The translations under genes and the position numbers were made by a program. DNA of 64,000 nt from positions 62,001 to 126,000 of the forward strand of contig NZ_NPBY01000021.1 in assembly GCF_002272015.1 (NCBI RefSeq). Direction: 5' to 3'. Shown one piece after another: positions 26,201 to 34,416 of the stretch. Below the pieces are notes generated by a model. It saw only the letters and a program-made list of their open reading frames with translations. It was not told where the DNA came from and did not search any database. Each line of letters begins with the position of its first letter. The first letter of the stretch is position 1. This stretch comes from Paenibacillus campinasensis. GTDB lineage: Bacteria; Bacillota; Bacilli; Paenibacillales; Paenibacillaceae.

Positions 26201-29200
26201 TTCAACTCCAAGTCGGGGGATCAGGGGCCTTTCGGGGCTGCCCAGCCGCCTGCGCTGTCAAGTGAATTGCAGCGTCATCAAATCGCGGCGGTTGTGAACG
26301 GATTTGTGAAGGAGGTTGTGTCGGGCAATCCGGAGGCCAACGTGGTTGTGCTAGGCGATTTGAATGATTTCCAATTCACGGAAACCGCAGCGATCCTCAA
26401 AGGCAGCGAGCTGGACAATCTGATTGAGAAGCTGCCGATCGGAGAGCAGTACACGTATACCTATGACGGCAATTCGCAGGTGCTCGATCATATTCTGGTC
26501 AGCAAAAATTTAACGCGCACCGCCCAGATCGATGTCGTCCATCTGAATGCGGACTTTCCGCCTTCCCGAGGCCGCGTGTCAGACCATGATCCGGTCGTTG
26601 CCGCGATTGATCTTGGAGGAAGCGCCGAGGGCGGCTTCCCGCTGACGATTCTGCATACCAATGATACGCATGCGAATCTGGATACCACAAGCTCGCCGGA
26701 CAACATTGCGCGCCGGGTGACCGCGATCAAGGAAGCGCGGGCAGCTTCGGTGAACCCGCTGCTTGTGGACGCCGGGGATGTGTTCTCGGGTACGCTCTAT
26801 TTTAATAAATATTCGGGATTGGCTGATCTGGAGTTCATGAATCTTGTAGGTTACGATGCGATGACCTTCGGCAACCACGAGTTTGATAAAGGATCCGAGG
26901 TATTGCGTGATTATATCGAGCAGGCACAGTTTCCATTTGTCTCTTCGAACGTGGACTTCTCGGCCGATCCGGTGCTCAGCTCCAAATTCAAGGATGAGGT
27001 GACGCGCGATGCACAGGCGGGTTCTGTATATCCGGCGATCATCATGGATATGGACGGGGAGCAGGTGGGCCTGATTGGACTGACGACAGAGGATACAGCG
27101 AGCATCTCCTCTCCGGGCCTTGTTACGTTTGAGGATGCGGTAGCGAAAACGCGGGATACGGTAGCGATGCTGCAACGCGAAGGGATTAACAAAATCATCG
27201 TGCTTTCCCATCTCGGCTATGACGCTGACGCCAATCTGGCGCGAGAGGTCGAAGGCATCGACATTATCGTAGGCGGTCACAGCCATACGAAGCTGGATGA
27301 GCCTGTCCTGGATCGCTCGGACAGCGAGCCGAAGCTGATTGTGCAGGCCGGGGAGAAGGGGCAGTACCTCGGCCGGCTTGAAGTGGTATTTGATGAGGAG
27401 GGTGTGCTTAAGGAGTGGGACGGACGCCTCATCTCGGTCGATGAGAAGGACGGCCATGACCAGTATGTCATTGCCCCTGACCCGGAGGCGCTTCACCTAC
27501 TTAATACCAAATACAAACCGGGCGTTGAGGAGCTGAAAGGAACACAGGTCGGACGGACGCAGGTGCTGCTGAACGGCGAGCGTGCCGATGTGCGCACCAA
27601 GGAGACGAACCTTGGCAACTTGATTGCCGACGGAATGCTGGATGCGGCGAGGGCGGCTGGTACGGGTGCTGTAATGGCCTTGCAGAACAGCGGGGGCATC
27701 CGCGCGTCGATTGAAGCCGGGCCGATCACGATGGGGGACGTGCTGACGGTGCTGCCGTTTAATAACGATCTCGTGACGATGACGCTGACCGGTCAGGAGA
27801 TCAAGGAGGCGCTGGAGAACGGCGTCTCCCGCATCCCGAGTGCTGATGGGCGCTTCCCGCATGTCTCGGGCATGAGATTCATCTATGATTCCACGAAGCC
27901 GGCAGGCGAGCGCGTGCTGCGGATGGAGGTAAGGGGAGCGGACGGCTATGAGCCGATCGATCTGAGTCAGTCGTATGTGATGGCGACCAACGTCTTTACT
28001 GCCCAGGGCGGAGACTTCTATGAGTCGTTGAAGCAGGCTTATCTCGAAGGCCGTGTGAATCTGTTGTATTTGCCGGACTATGAGGTTTTCTCCAATTATA
28101 TTGAAAAAGTAGGCACGATCACAGCCGACACCGCTGCGGTTGAGGGGCGGATCACCGATCTGAAGGGAGCGCCGCTGCCAGAGGTTCCGGGGCCTGGAAC
28201 GCCTGGAGGGCCGGGAGCACCCGGAACCCCTGGTTCACCAGGCACACCAGGCACACCAGGCACACCGGGCTCCCCTGGTACCCCTGGAGCTCCTGGGCCA
28301 GGGACGCCGCCAGTGCCTGGACCTGCACCGGGTACGCCGGGCACGGGTACACCTGCCGCTCCGGGCACGGTCCGGCTTGAAGTGCAAGCAGTAAATGGCG
28401 AGGCAGCAGCCACCGTTACCGAAGCTGCGATGCAGCAAGCGTTGAAAGAGCCGCATAACGGAACCGTGAGGATTGAGGTGACAAGCCCAGGCAGCCAGCT
28501 GCTCACCTCTGCAGCGGTTACGATCAGCAGCGGGGCCTTGCAAGCATGGCTTGCCCAGGCTGGGGCCGATGTACTGGCGATTGTGACGCCATATGCCAGC
28601 TATGAGCTTCCTAAGAAGGAGATTCATCTCCCGTCGTTAGCACAGAAGCTGGGCTCGGAGGGGGGCGGTCTTGCGCTTGTGTTCACCCTTGCGCTGAACC
28701 AAGATGCGCTAGAGTCAGCAGCAGCGCGTGGCTACAGTGGGCTTCAGGCAGTTGATTATACCGTAGCACTCCGGACCGCGGACGAGAGCGTCATGCTGGA
28801 ATCGTTCGATTCCTACGTGAAGCGGACGATGAAGGCAGGGCGGCCTTACTCTGCCTCAAGCCTTGCTGTCGTGCGGATCGATGGTGATGAGGGGACGAGC
28901 GCTGCTTATACCCCCGTTCCATTTATGACTGAAGGAGATGCCATTGTAATCTACAGCAAGACCAATAGCACCTATCTGGCGCTTCACAATCCGGTAACCT
29001 TTGAAGATATCGCGACGCATTGGTCCAGAGGGGACGTCGAGTCGCTTGCAGCCAAACGCATTGTAACCGGACGTACGGCAACCCGATATGCTCCTGACGA
29101 TGAGGTCACCCGTGCGGAATTCGCAGCACTGCTGACACGGGCATTGGGGCTGGCTGGACATCCGAGCGGTCAGGGCGCAGGTCAGGGACAGGTGCCAGGA

Positions 29201-29581
29201 CAGGGAGCTGTCTTCAAGGATGTCGCTGCATCCGACTGGCATGCCGGGTATATCGAAGCGGCGGTCAGAGCGGGCATTGTCAGTGGATATGCTGACGGCA
29301 CTTTCCGGCCGAATCAGACGATTACTCGGGAAGAGATGGTGCTCATGGTGTTCAAGGCATTGGAGGCGACCGGATATGAGGCAAGCGGAGGTTCCTCCCT
29401 GCGCTTTGCCGATCAGGAACGGATCGGTGCCTGGGCAGCAGAAGCAGTACAGCATTTAGTCAGCATGGGGATTATGAACGGAGACGAGCGGAATCGATTG
29501 ATGCCTAAGTCCAGCAGTACCCGTGCGGAGAGCGCGGCTGTGCTGAATCGCATGATCGGGAAGCTGACGTATTCGAAATAG
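23201..29581 (+). CDS. Giant SLH-anchored surface nuclease / 5'-nucleotidase
   Basis: A 2126-residue wall-associated enzyme. ATG 23201 is chosen over GTG 23189 (only 1 base after AAGGAG). Domains: signal peptide (~1-38); lamin-tail domain (~43-165, VISQVYGGGGNSGA, DFIELYNP); YhcR-type OB folds (~322-375, ~567-670); chitobiase-C-like beta domain (~500-565, YYTTDGTEP); endo/exonuclease-phosphatase domain (~830-1140, VATYNIENF, LVEVQDNNG, VVLGDLNDF, SDHDPVVAAIDL); metallophosphatase (~1147, ILHTNDTHAN, DAGDVFSG, FGNHEFD, GGHSH); 5'-nucleotidase C-domain (~1465, NLIADGML, QNSGGIRASI); collagen-like Gly-x-Pro linker (~1663-1723); three SLH repeats (~1934-2126). All metal-binding motifs look intact. 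B. subtilis YhcR is a shorter relative. The gene stands alone with terminators on both sides and directly follows a nucleoside importer. Confidence 0.93.
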   Translation: MLSGLHRCKQLGSVFLAIMLVVTMILPSGFVRLAEASPSNDQVVISQVYGGGGNSGAVYTHDFIELYNPTNSYVDLAGWKVRYASATGTFNNVTELSGRLGPHQYYLIQQRGGQSGNGNALPAADLTGNIDLSGTNGKVDLVDATGAVVDFVGYGSTASAAEGQPTRSLSNATAAIRKEMPGGPAGNRGLDTDNNANDFTVTAPDPRNTAFTGAPEQPGNQLGEVTAAPEPNAWPAGTAITLAPPVVGASVYADVYASGTNNGSGFRLIDGPIELQEPIRIEAYAAMEGLDNGPTVSFVYDILSPVPVAEARTKERSEHAWTEGIITHIEGREIYIQDDTAGIVLYDYPLDASVGDRVSAAGVMDIYNNLQELKPHPLLPYEVTERNAGVPQPIRISGADLAPDQGEAYEARLVYMEDVAITAQNRPGEYTAVQDGHEFIIYSSLPKLEVGKVFSRVTGVVKQYRDIYELIPLNEASLVEERLSVIASPGPGPIVPGEKVTLTTPAEGGSIYYTTDGTEPTVSSALYSTPIPIDRDITIKAIVVAGGEQSRVFAFDYRAALQPRIGDIQGETHVSPYNGQTVQDIEGVVTQYGYTFSNGNDKGFYIQDPEPDDNPRTSDAIFVYAPNATLPDIGETVSVTGRVSEYNEGSASNLTTTQIELQRYERLGPADALPEPVTLGKEGLPLQAAIIDNDSFAEFDPEEDAIDFYESLEGMRVRLPQPTIISPYWTSAGTYNIPVRVENDVEDVLTPPGGLVLKEQGNLNPQRLLIAYGNPGEEVGTGDVFTEDVIGVIGYNSGNFKVIPPKDGLPSLISSPFEQEVSTIRAGEDQLTVATYNIENFYPGVGAAKINKLAESIADHLKSPDIIGLVEVQDNNGERNDGTTAADHSYQVLVDAIEAAGGPVYSYTDVEPVNNSDGGAPGANIRVGFLYNPERVKLADSVHQRKGSSTEATQYDASVDQLTYNPGRIDPLNPAFASSRKPLAAQFEFRGEKVIVIVNHFNSKSGDQGPFGAAQPPALSSELQRHQIAAVVNGFVKEVVSGNPEANVVVLGDLNDFQFTETAAILKGSELDNLIEKLPIGEQYTYTYDGNSQVLDHILVSKNLTRTAQIDVVHLNADFPPSRGRVSDHDPVVAAIDLGGSAEGGFPLTILHTNDTHANLDTTSSPDNIARRVTAIKEARAASVNPLLVDAGDVFSGTLYFNKYSGLADLEFMNLVGYDAMTFGNHEFDKGSEVLRDYIEQAQFPFVSSNVDFSADPVLSSKFKDEVTRDAQAGSVYPAIIMDMDGEQVGLIGLTTEDTASISSPGLVTFEDAVAKTRDTVAMLQREGINKIIVLSHLGYDADANLAREVEGIDIIVGGHSHTKLDEPVLDRSDSEPKLIVQAGEKGQYLGRLEVVFDEEGVLKEWDGRLISVDEKDGHDQYVIAPDPEALHLLNTKYKPGVEELKGTQVGRTQVLLNGERADVRTKETNLGNLIADGMLDAARAAGTGAVMALQNSGGIRASIEAGPITMGDVLTVLPFNNDLVTMTLTGQEIKEALENGVSRIPSADGRFPHVSGMRFIYDSTKPAGERVLRMEVRGADGYEPIDLSQSYVMATNVFTAQGGDFYESLKQAYLEGRVNLLYLPDYEVFSNYIEKVGTITADTAAVEGRITDLKGAPLPEVPGPGTPGGPGAPGTPGSPGTPGTPGTPGSPGTPGAPGPGTPPVPGPAPGTPGTGTPAAPGTVRLEVQAVNGEAAATVTEAAMQQALKEPHNGTVRIEVTSPGSQLLTSAAVTISSGALQAWLAQAGADVLAIVTPYASYELPKKEIHLPSLAQKLGSEGGGLALVFTLALNQDALESAAARGYSGLQAVDYTVALRTADESVMLESFDSYVKRTMKAGRPYSASSLAVVRIDGDEGTSAAYTPVPFMTEGDAIVIYSKTNSTYLALHNPVTFEDIATHWSRGDVESLAAKRIVTGRTATRYAPDDEVTRAEFAALLTRALGLAGHPSGQGAGQGQVPGQGAVFKDVAASDWHAGYIEAAVRAGIVSGYADGTFRPNQTITREEMVLMVFKALEATGYEASGGSSLRFADQERIGAWAAEAVQHLVSMGIMNGDERNRLMPKSSSTRAESAAVLNRMIGKLTYSK
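28187..28370 (+). repeat. Collagen-like Gly-x-Pro tandem repeat inside the surface nuclease
   Basis: About 60 codons of 9-bp units encoding GTP, GSP, GAP triplets, with tandem GGCACACCA copies at ~28237-28265. It forms the linker between catalytic domains and the SLH anchor. Confidence 0.85.
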
Positions 29582-29597
29582 GGTTTGGATCGAAGCA

Positions 29598-29640
29598 GCA
29601 GTCTTGGCCTGAGATGATCTCGGGTCGGGGCTGTTTTTTT
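29598..29640 (+). terminator. Terminator of the surface nuclease gene
   Basis: GGCCTGAGA (29606-29614) with TCTCGGGTC (29618-29626), enclosed by CAG and CTG, then eight T. Confidence 0.8.
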
Positions 29641-29658
29641 TATCTAATGAAAAAAATA

Positions 29659-29684
29659 GCAACCAAATGTGACCAATACACGTC
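29659..29684 (+). promoter_or_regulatory. ECF-type promoter, likely autoregulatory
   Basis: GCAACC (29659-29664), 16 bases, CGTC (29681-29684), ~36 bp before the sigma-factor start. The AAC core and CGTC box are the usual ECF pattern. Confidence 0.6.
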
Positions 29685-29720
29685 CAGCATTGTGTTATAG
29701 GTAAAAGGAGGCACAACACG

Positions 29721-30212
29721 ATGCAAAGCGATTCGCTCCGGCCGGGCGGAGATATTGGCGAGATTTACGAATTGTATGGAAGCATGCTTTTCAAAATCGC
29801 GATGATTCATCTTGGGAATAAGCAGGATGTGGAGGAAGCGCTCCAGGAAACCTTCTTCAAGCTGATAGATAAAGCGCCGCATTTCAATGACAGCGAGCAC
29901 CAGAAGGCGTGGCTGATCCGCGTCCTTACGAATCAATGCAAAAATATGCGCGGCAGCCTGTGGCGAAAGCGGGTGACGAGGCTGGATGATGTGCAGGCGT
30001 ATTTTGCGGAGCCTTCTGACCGGGCGCTCATCGATGAGGTGATGAGTCTGCCTTTTAAATATAAGACGGTGATTCACCTGTATTACTATGAAGGTTATTC
30101 GGTGAAGCAAATCGCCCATATATTGCAGATCGGCGAATCTGCGGTCAAAATGCGGCTTGCGCGGGGCAGGGAGCTGTTGCGAATGGAACTGGAAGGGGAG
30201 AATGAGGCATGA
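29721..30212 (+). CDS. ECF-family RNA polymerase sigma factor
   Basis: A 163-residue sigma-70 factor of the extracytoplasmic-function group. Region 2 is residues ~15-85 (IYELYGSMLFKIAMIHLGNKQ, then VEEALQETFFKL, with AWLIRVLTNQCKN) and region 4 is ~105-160 (VMSLPFKYKTVIHLYYYEGY, SVKQIAHILQIGESAVKMRLARGRELL helix-turn-helix, at ~30102-30182). ATG 29721 follows GGAGG. The stop overlaps the next start (ATGA), so it is coupled to a single-pass membrane protein that is probably its anti-sigma factor. An ECF-type promoter directly upstream suggests self-activation. The inducing signal is unknown. Confidence 0.92.
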   Translation: MQSDSLRPGGDIGEIYELYGSMLFKIAMIHLGNKQDVEEALQETFFKLIDKAPHFNDSEHQKAWLIRVLTNQCKNMRGSLWRKRVTRLDDVQAYFAEPSDRALIDEVMSLPFKYKTVIHLYYYEGYSVKQIAHILQIGESAVKMRLARGRELLRMELEGENEA

Positions 30213-31189
30213 ACAGGAATGCGTACAAAAAATTGATGGATCATATAGAACCGGATGAAGGAGTGAAGAAACGGATGATGGAACGAATGAATAAAGGAAA
30301 AGTGCAGTCGACAAGATGGAGCCGCAGGGCGGTCGCGATGGTCAGCCTGGCAGCGGTATTGGGCCTCGGTGCGGTTGTCACGTTCACGTGGGAGCGCGGT
30401 GCAGACGATCAGGCGCTTACCGCCGTTAAGCCCGAAGGGACCGGGCAGCACGGTTCGACTAATCCATCTGAGGTGGCGACAGAGCCAGTAACCATCCCGC
30501 AGGTTGAGTTGCCTGGGGACAGCGGGATTCAAGCGAACATGATCGGGCTTGTGGTGTACCAAGGGAATATCTACACTCAGTCGAGTACACGCATTACACC
30601 GGAGGCAGCTGAGCAGCTGCTCGGAGATAAGCTCGGCAGATCCAAGGCGGGCATTACGGAGTGGAGTGATGCTTCGGATTATACCGAATTGGCTTCTACG
30701 ATTGGCGAGACCGATATTTACGCTGTCAAAGGCTACGATACCGATTTCCGTATTATGTCATACCAGGTCATTGACGGTCAGGTCTATGCCGAGTTCTACG
30801 ACCACCTGAATGGCATTACGATTGCAACAGGGGAAGACTTGATCGGGAAGCTGAATGTTAAGGATCGGATTCAGACCGCACAATGGCAGAGCTTTGACAG
30901 CTGGAACATGGGCGAGAACCGCCTGCAGGCGGTTCAGGCGGCAGATGCCCTCTCATCTTTCGTGACCGCGCTGCATACAGCCAGTCCGGTGGCGGAAGAG
31001 GCGCTGGGAGAGGAGCCGTATGCGAGCAGCGAGCAGAAGTTTCTGTATTTGAAACTGGAGGATGAGACAGAGGTAGAGCTGCGCTTGTTCAAGCTGGGGA
31101 GCGGGAACTATGCCAAATACGGCCTTACCCCTGTTTTCCTTCAGGTGGAGGATGCCGTCTTTAATGCGCTGTGGGACAGCATGGAATAG
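30209..31189 (+). CDS. Single-pass membrane protein, probable anti-sigma factor
   Basis: A 326-residue protein with a ~45-residue cytoplasmic N-terminus (NAYKKLMDHIEPDEGVKKRM), one membrane helix (AVAMVSLAAVLGLGAVVTFTW) and a large extracytoplasmic part without a family that I recognise. The 4-bp overlap with the ECF sigma gene and the topology are those of an anti-sigma factor; the short N-terminus EPDEGVKKRMMERMNKG resembles that of DUF4179-type sigma partners. The outer domain (residues ~70-326) has a Pro/Thr-rich start and beta-type sequence, and could be the sensor. Function is inference from position and topology. Confidence 0.7.
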   Translation: MNRNAYKKLMDHIEPDEGVKKRMMERMNKGKVQSTRWSRRAVAMVSLAAVLGLGAVVTFTWERGADDQALTAVKPEGTGQHGSTNPSEVATEPVTIPQVELPGDSGIQANMIGLVVYQGNIYTQSSTRITPEAAEQLLGDKLGRSKAGITEWSDASDYTELASTIGETDIYAVKGYDTDFRIMSYQVIDGQVYAEFYDHLNGITIATGEDLIGKLNVKDRIQTAQWQSFDSWNMGENRLQAVQAADALSSFVTALHTASPVAEEALGEEPYASSEQKFLYLKLEDETEVELRLFKLGSGNYAKYGLTPVFLQVEDAVFNALWDSME

Positions 31190-31208
31190 TGTCTTTATAT
31201 AGAGATAG

Positions 31209-31233
31209 CCCAACCTGACAAGTTCAGGTTGGG
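31209..31233. terminator. Perfect stem-loop between convergent genes
   Basis: CCCAACCTGA (31209-31218) with TCAGGTTGGG (31224-31233). There is no T-run on either side; likely a shared 3' end structure of the convergent anti-sigma and GH20 genes. Confidence 0.5.
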
Positions 31234-31309
31234 TACTCTGCATGGAGAACAGGCCTAGGTCTCAAGGCATGAACACTAACAGAAGCTGACTCTGTTAGAA
31301 TGATGAAGC

Positions 31310-33232
31310 TTAAAAAGGATTCAGCACATGATAAAACACGTTTGGCGATGCCATCCGGTAATAATGGCTGCACCAGCCGACACCTTTATGGTTCCAACGA
31401 TTGGTGGTGCTGTAGACGAGCCGTTCCTGCTCCAGCTCCTCGATGCGAGGAATACGTCCTTCGGCGTAATCGAGGATGCGCATTGCGGCCGTATCGAGCC
31501 GGGTCAGCACGCCGCCATAGCGAATATCGATCACTTCCCAACCGAACGGCTTGAACATGCGAAGCCACTGTGTCCGGTGGGCGAGGCGAAGCTCCGTGAC
31601 GGCCGCAGCAATGGCGGGCAGCTCCACTTCAGCGATATGCCGAAGAGTGGCATGGTCTTGCGTGTCATAAGCCTGCTTGAGCCGGATGCCGATTTCGCTT
31701 TTGCGCTTCAGCACAGCGCTCAGCTTCTCCGGCATTTCGAACAGATAATCCAGTGCCGCATTCTTGTCTCGCTTGTTCTGAATAGCCAGCTCCAGCTTGG
31801 CGTAGTGGTCGTTTAGCGCCAGCCCCTCGATCTGCTTGTCGAACAGACCGAGAAGCACATCCTGGTACAGCAAGAACTTGGACGGATTGCTCTGCTTGGC
31901 GTTGTTCGGCTCTTGCCCCGGAATCTCGTCCAGATCCTTGAGCAGCAGGAAAGCTTCCATCTCCACGCCAGTGCACAGCTTCACCCGCTGCGCAAGCTGC
32001 GCCTGACTCGGCGTCCCCTCTGTGTAGGCATGCTCTGCGTACAGCTGGAGACCGAGGAGGGCTGCAAACGGGTTGCCCTCGTTGCCGTCGTCTCCCCACA
32101 TGGTGGCGTATACTTCACGAATGCCTTCCTCCTTGCACACTTGGAGGGCCACATCCGAGGCGTTCAAGGATAGACCGTAGTTCACGCCGAACGTATTAAA
32201 TATCCATACGGCGCCCGCGAACACGAGGTTGCAGCCCAGCGGGCGATGATTGGCGATGACCTTCGTATAGTCCTCAGGCTCGGTATGGGTGTAATCCCAA
32301 TACACCATGTCGACATCCTTCGGGATTCGACGAGCCATATCCTCCGGGATCGTCGTCTCTTTATCGTAATAATCATCGCCCTTGCCGGAGGCAAGCTTCA
32401 GGAACATGTCGCTCCACATCATCGGTTTCAACCCGCGGGCGCGCACTGCCGCCAGCACGTTGTCCAGATGCGAGACCATAATGTCAAAGCGGTCCTGGTA
32501 CCCGTTCAGATCCAGGTATTTTCCGCGCCCAAGCTCTTCGGCTTCGTCCATGCCGATATGGATTTTGCGGCTGCGAAACGGTGCGGTAGCCGACTCGATC
32601 ATTTTCTCGATCAGCTTGTCTGTCTGCTCGCTGCCAACCAGCAGCGCCCCCTTGGTATCGCGGTAGGACTTCACAGGCTCCCACTTCAGGAATTCCTCCA
32701 AATGAGCAAGCGTCTGGATGCTCGGGAATGCTTCAATGCCGAAGCTGTCGGCATAATCATCGATTTCTTTAAGCTCCTCCTCGGTGTAACGGCCCCGCAT
32801 ATAACCGAAGTACGGTTCTCCTTCGATTTCATACGTGTCCTCCATATAGAGCATGACCGTGTTCATGCCCATCAGGGCGAGTTTGTTCAGAATGGCCTTG
32901 AACCCGTTCACCGTTAATACCGCATTGCGGGACAGATCGAACATCGGACCGATTTGATCGAACTGCTGCTTCTCCAGGACGCGGAAATCATCGCCGGTAC
33001 GAAGATGCTGGACCAGCAGCCCAAGCCCCCTGAAAAACTGATGTTTTTTGCTAAACCTGATCATGCCTTGTCCGCGCTCATAACTGACCTCGAGTGCATC
33101 GTCCTGGGTATCCAGGGGTCCTTCTACAAGCACCGGGATACCGTCCTCGCTGAATTGTACGTCCAGTTCAGGCAACAGCTGCTGGATCCCTGCTAACAGC
33201 TCCTGTATATCCCCTTCGAAACGCAGCTTCAT
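31310..33232 (-). CDS. GH20 beta-N-acetylhexosaminidase
   Basis: A 640-residue glycoside hydrolase family 20 enzyme without signal peptide, so cytoplasmic; it would remove terminal beta-linked GlcNAc/GalNAc (or glucosamine) from imported or recycled oligosaccharides. ATG 33232 (MKLRFEG) is preferred to ATG 33244, since AAAGG abuts the latter. The N-terminal GH20b-like domain (~1-95) precedes the TIM barrel (~100-410) that starts FDLSRNAVLTVNGFKAILN. The catalytic Asp-Glu pair is D229-E230 in HIGMDEAEELG; VYWDYTHTEP and ATMWGDDGNEGNPF complete the pocket. The helical C-terminus (~430-640) is typical of this subgroup. It lies downstream of an ECF transporter and a PHP protein, suggesting amino-sugar metabolism. 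Confidence 0.88.
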   Translation of the reverse strand: MKLRFEGDIQELLAGIQQLLPELDVQFSEDGIPVLVEGPLDTQDDALEVSYERGQGMIRFSKKHQFFRGLGLLVQHLRTGDDFRVLEKQQFDQIGPMFDLSRNAVLTVNGFKAILNKLALMGMNTVMLYMEDTYEIEGEPYFGYMRGRYTEEELKEIDDYADSFGIEAFPSIQTLAHLEEFLKWEPVKSYRDTKGALLVGSEQTDKLIEKMIESATAPFRSRKIHIGMDEAEELGRGKYLDLNGYQDRFDIMVSHLDNVLAAVRARGLKPMMWSDMFLKLASGKGDDYYDKETTIPEDMARRIPKDVDMVYWDYTHTEPEDYTKVIANHRPLGCNLVFAGAVWIFNTFGVNYGLSLNASDVALQVCKEEGIREVYATMWGDDGNEGNPFAALLGLQLYAEHAYTEGTPSQAQLAQRVKLCTGVEMEAFLLLKDLDEIPGQEPNNAKQSNPSKFLLYQDVLLGLFDKQIEGLALNDHYAKLELAIQNKRDKNAALDYLFEMPEKLSAVLKRKSEIGIRLKQAYDTQDHATLRHIAEVELPAIAAAVTELRLAHRTQWLRMFKPFGWEVIDIRYGGVLTRLDTAAMRILDYAEGRIPRIEELEQERLVYSTTNRWNHKGVGWCSHYYRMASPNVFYHVLNPF

Positions 33233-33261
33233 TCCTATCCACATCCTTTATCGATCATCAA

Positions 33262-33283
33262 AACGTTATATCATTATAATGTT
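33262..33283 (-). promoter_or_regulatory. Palindrome in the GH20 promoter region
   Basis: AACGTTATA (33262-33270), TCAT, TATAATGTT (33275-33283): a 9-4-9 dyad with one wobble, 30 bp upstream of the GH20 start. Candidate operator; the protein that binds it is unknown. The remainder of 33284-33430 shows no gene. Confidence 0.45.
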
Positions 33284-33434
33284 TAATCTTATTGCAATCC
33301 GATGGGGAAAGCAACCTCACTTTTCACTTTTAACTTGAATAATTAAGGGAGCGTATTGTCGAAAAATAGTGTCGGTGCGAAAGGAGGGGACGTATGCGGA
33401 AATATGTCACAGCCCAGCGGGATATAACACGAAA

Positions 33435-33506
33435 GTCAATAGGCAGCTATGCAGCTGCCTATTGACGTAGCACCGGCCCCGTCCGTGTGGAGGATCGGGG
33501 CCAGTG
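33435..33506 (-). terminator. Two strong hairpins between the PHP and GH20 genes
   Basis: Hairpin 1 is a perfect 14-bp inverted repeat, GTCAATAGGCAGCT (33435-33448) with AGCTGCCTATTGAC (33453-33466). Hairpin 2 is GGCCCCG (33475-33481) with CGGGGCC (33496-33502), extendable with GCAC/GTGC. On the minus strand hairpin 1 is followed by CTTTCG, so termination is possible but not typical. Confidence 0.55.
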
Positions 33507-33572
33507 CCGGGCAGATGGCGCTTTGCTGACGCAAGCTCCAGCAGACAAGGGTGAATTGTCAGCGCACGGAAG

Positions 33573-34361
33573 TCAGCTGGAGCTCATGCCGGTGGAAAGT
33601 GCTTGCTCCAGCCGGACCATCCGCTTCATCAGCTTTTTCAGCATGACGGAGGCTTTTACTTTGATCTCGAGATCATTCGAAACATGAAGCTTGTATTTCC
33701 CTTGCAGGATAGCCTCCTTAAGCTCAACCGCCGATTCGCATGGGGTATCCAGCTCGTTGAAGATGCTGCCGAATTGCAGGCATTGATGCGTATCGCTGCC
33801 AGCGGTGACCGGCTTGCCCAGCTCGGAAGCAAAGCGCTGTACCTGTTCCTGATTGCTGTCGCAGCCGTACTGGTACATATCTTTGGCATTGAGATCAAAG
33901 GCGTCCAGCCGTGCCAATTGACGTGGGCTGAGATGATGCAGCGGCGTGCTATCACGGAATGGATGTGCACCGATCTTGAGCAAAGGATACGCTTCAGCGA
34001 TATCCATCAGCTGATCAAAGGGGATAAAGGCGCCCTTATCGGTATACCCGTCAAGCTTACGGCGCACCTCAAGAATGGACCACTTGCTGCCGATCAGCAG
34101 AATATGCCCGTTCTCTAATATATCCACCTCCATCCCGGGGAAAATCTTCAGCCCATACGCCTCATAATAGTCCCCTTGGTACGGAAACAGGCGATCCAGC
34201 TCCGAATACACCTCGTAGAAGTTGCGGGTATTAAAATGCTCGGTCAGCGCCAGCGCGTCCAGCCCGCTATCTTTGGCCTCACGCAGCATCTCCTCATAAT
34301 ATTCCGGCGAAAAGTCAGACGCCTTCGACAACTTGGCATGGGTATGCAGGTCAATTTTCAT
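33573..34361 (-). CDS. PHP-domain metal-dependent hydrolase
   Basis: A 262-residue protein of the polymerase-and-histidinol-phosphatase superfamily, probably a phosphoesterase. The first metal site is at the N-terminus, MKIDLHTHAKLSKASDF (His6, His8 and Asp17), followed by LDALALTEHFN (His about residue 42), PGMEVDI (Glu), KIGAHPFRDSTP (His) and VTAGSDTHQ (Asp and His near 195), the complete set of PHP metal ligands. It lies 55 bp after the ECF T-component gene in the same minus-strand operon. The substrate is not known; with a GH20 enzyme next door and an RpiR regulator, a sugar-phosphate or phosphorylated amino sugar is plausible. Confidence 0.83.
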   Translation of the reverse strand: MKIDLHTHAKLSKASDFSPEYYEEMLREAKDSGLDALALTEHFNTRNFYEVYSELDRLFPYQGDYYEAYGLKIFPGMEVDILENGHILLIGSKWSILEVRRKLDGYTDKGAFIPFDQLMDIAEAYPLLKIGAHPFRDSTPLHHLSPRQLARLDAFDLNAKDMYQYGCDSNQEQVQRFASELGKPVTAGSDTHQCLQFGSIFNELDTPCESAVELKEAILQGKYKLHVSNDLEIKVKASVMLKKLMKRMVRLEQALSTGMSSS

Positions 34362-34416
34362 AGGTTCAACACTCCTTCATCATCTATAGGTTGCCGGAGC
34401 AGGTGACGCCTGCGGT

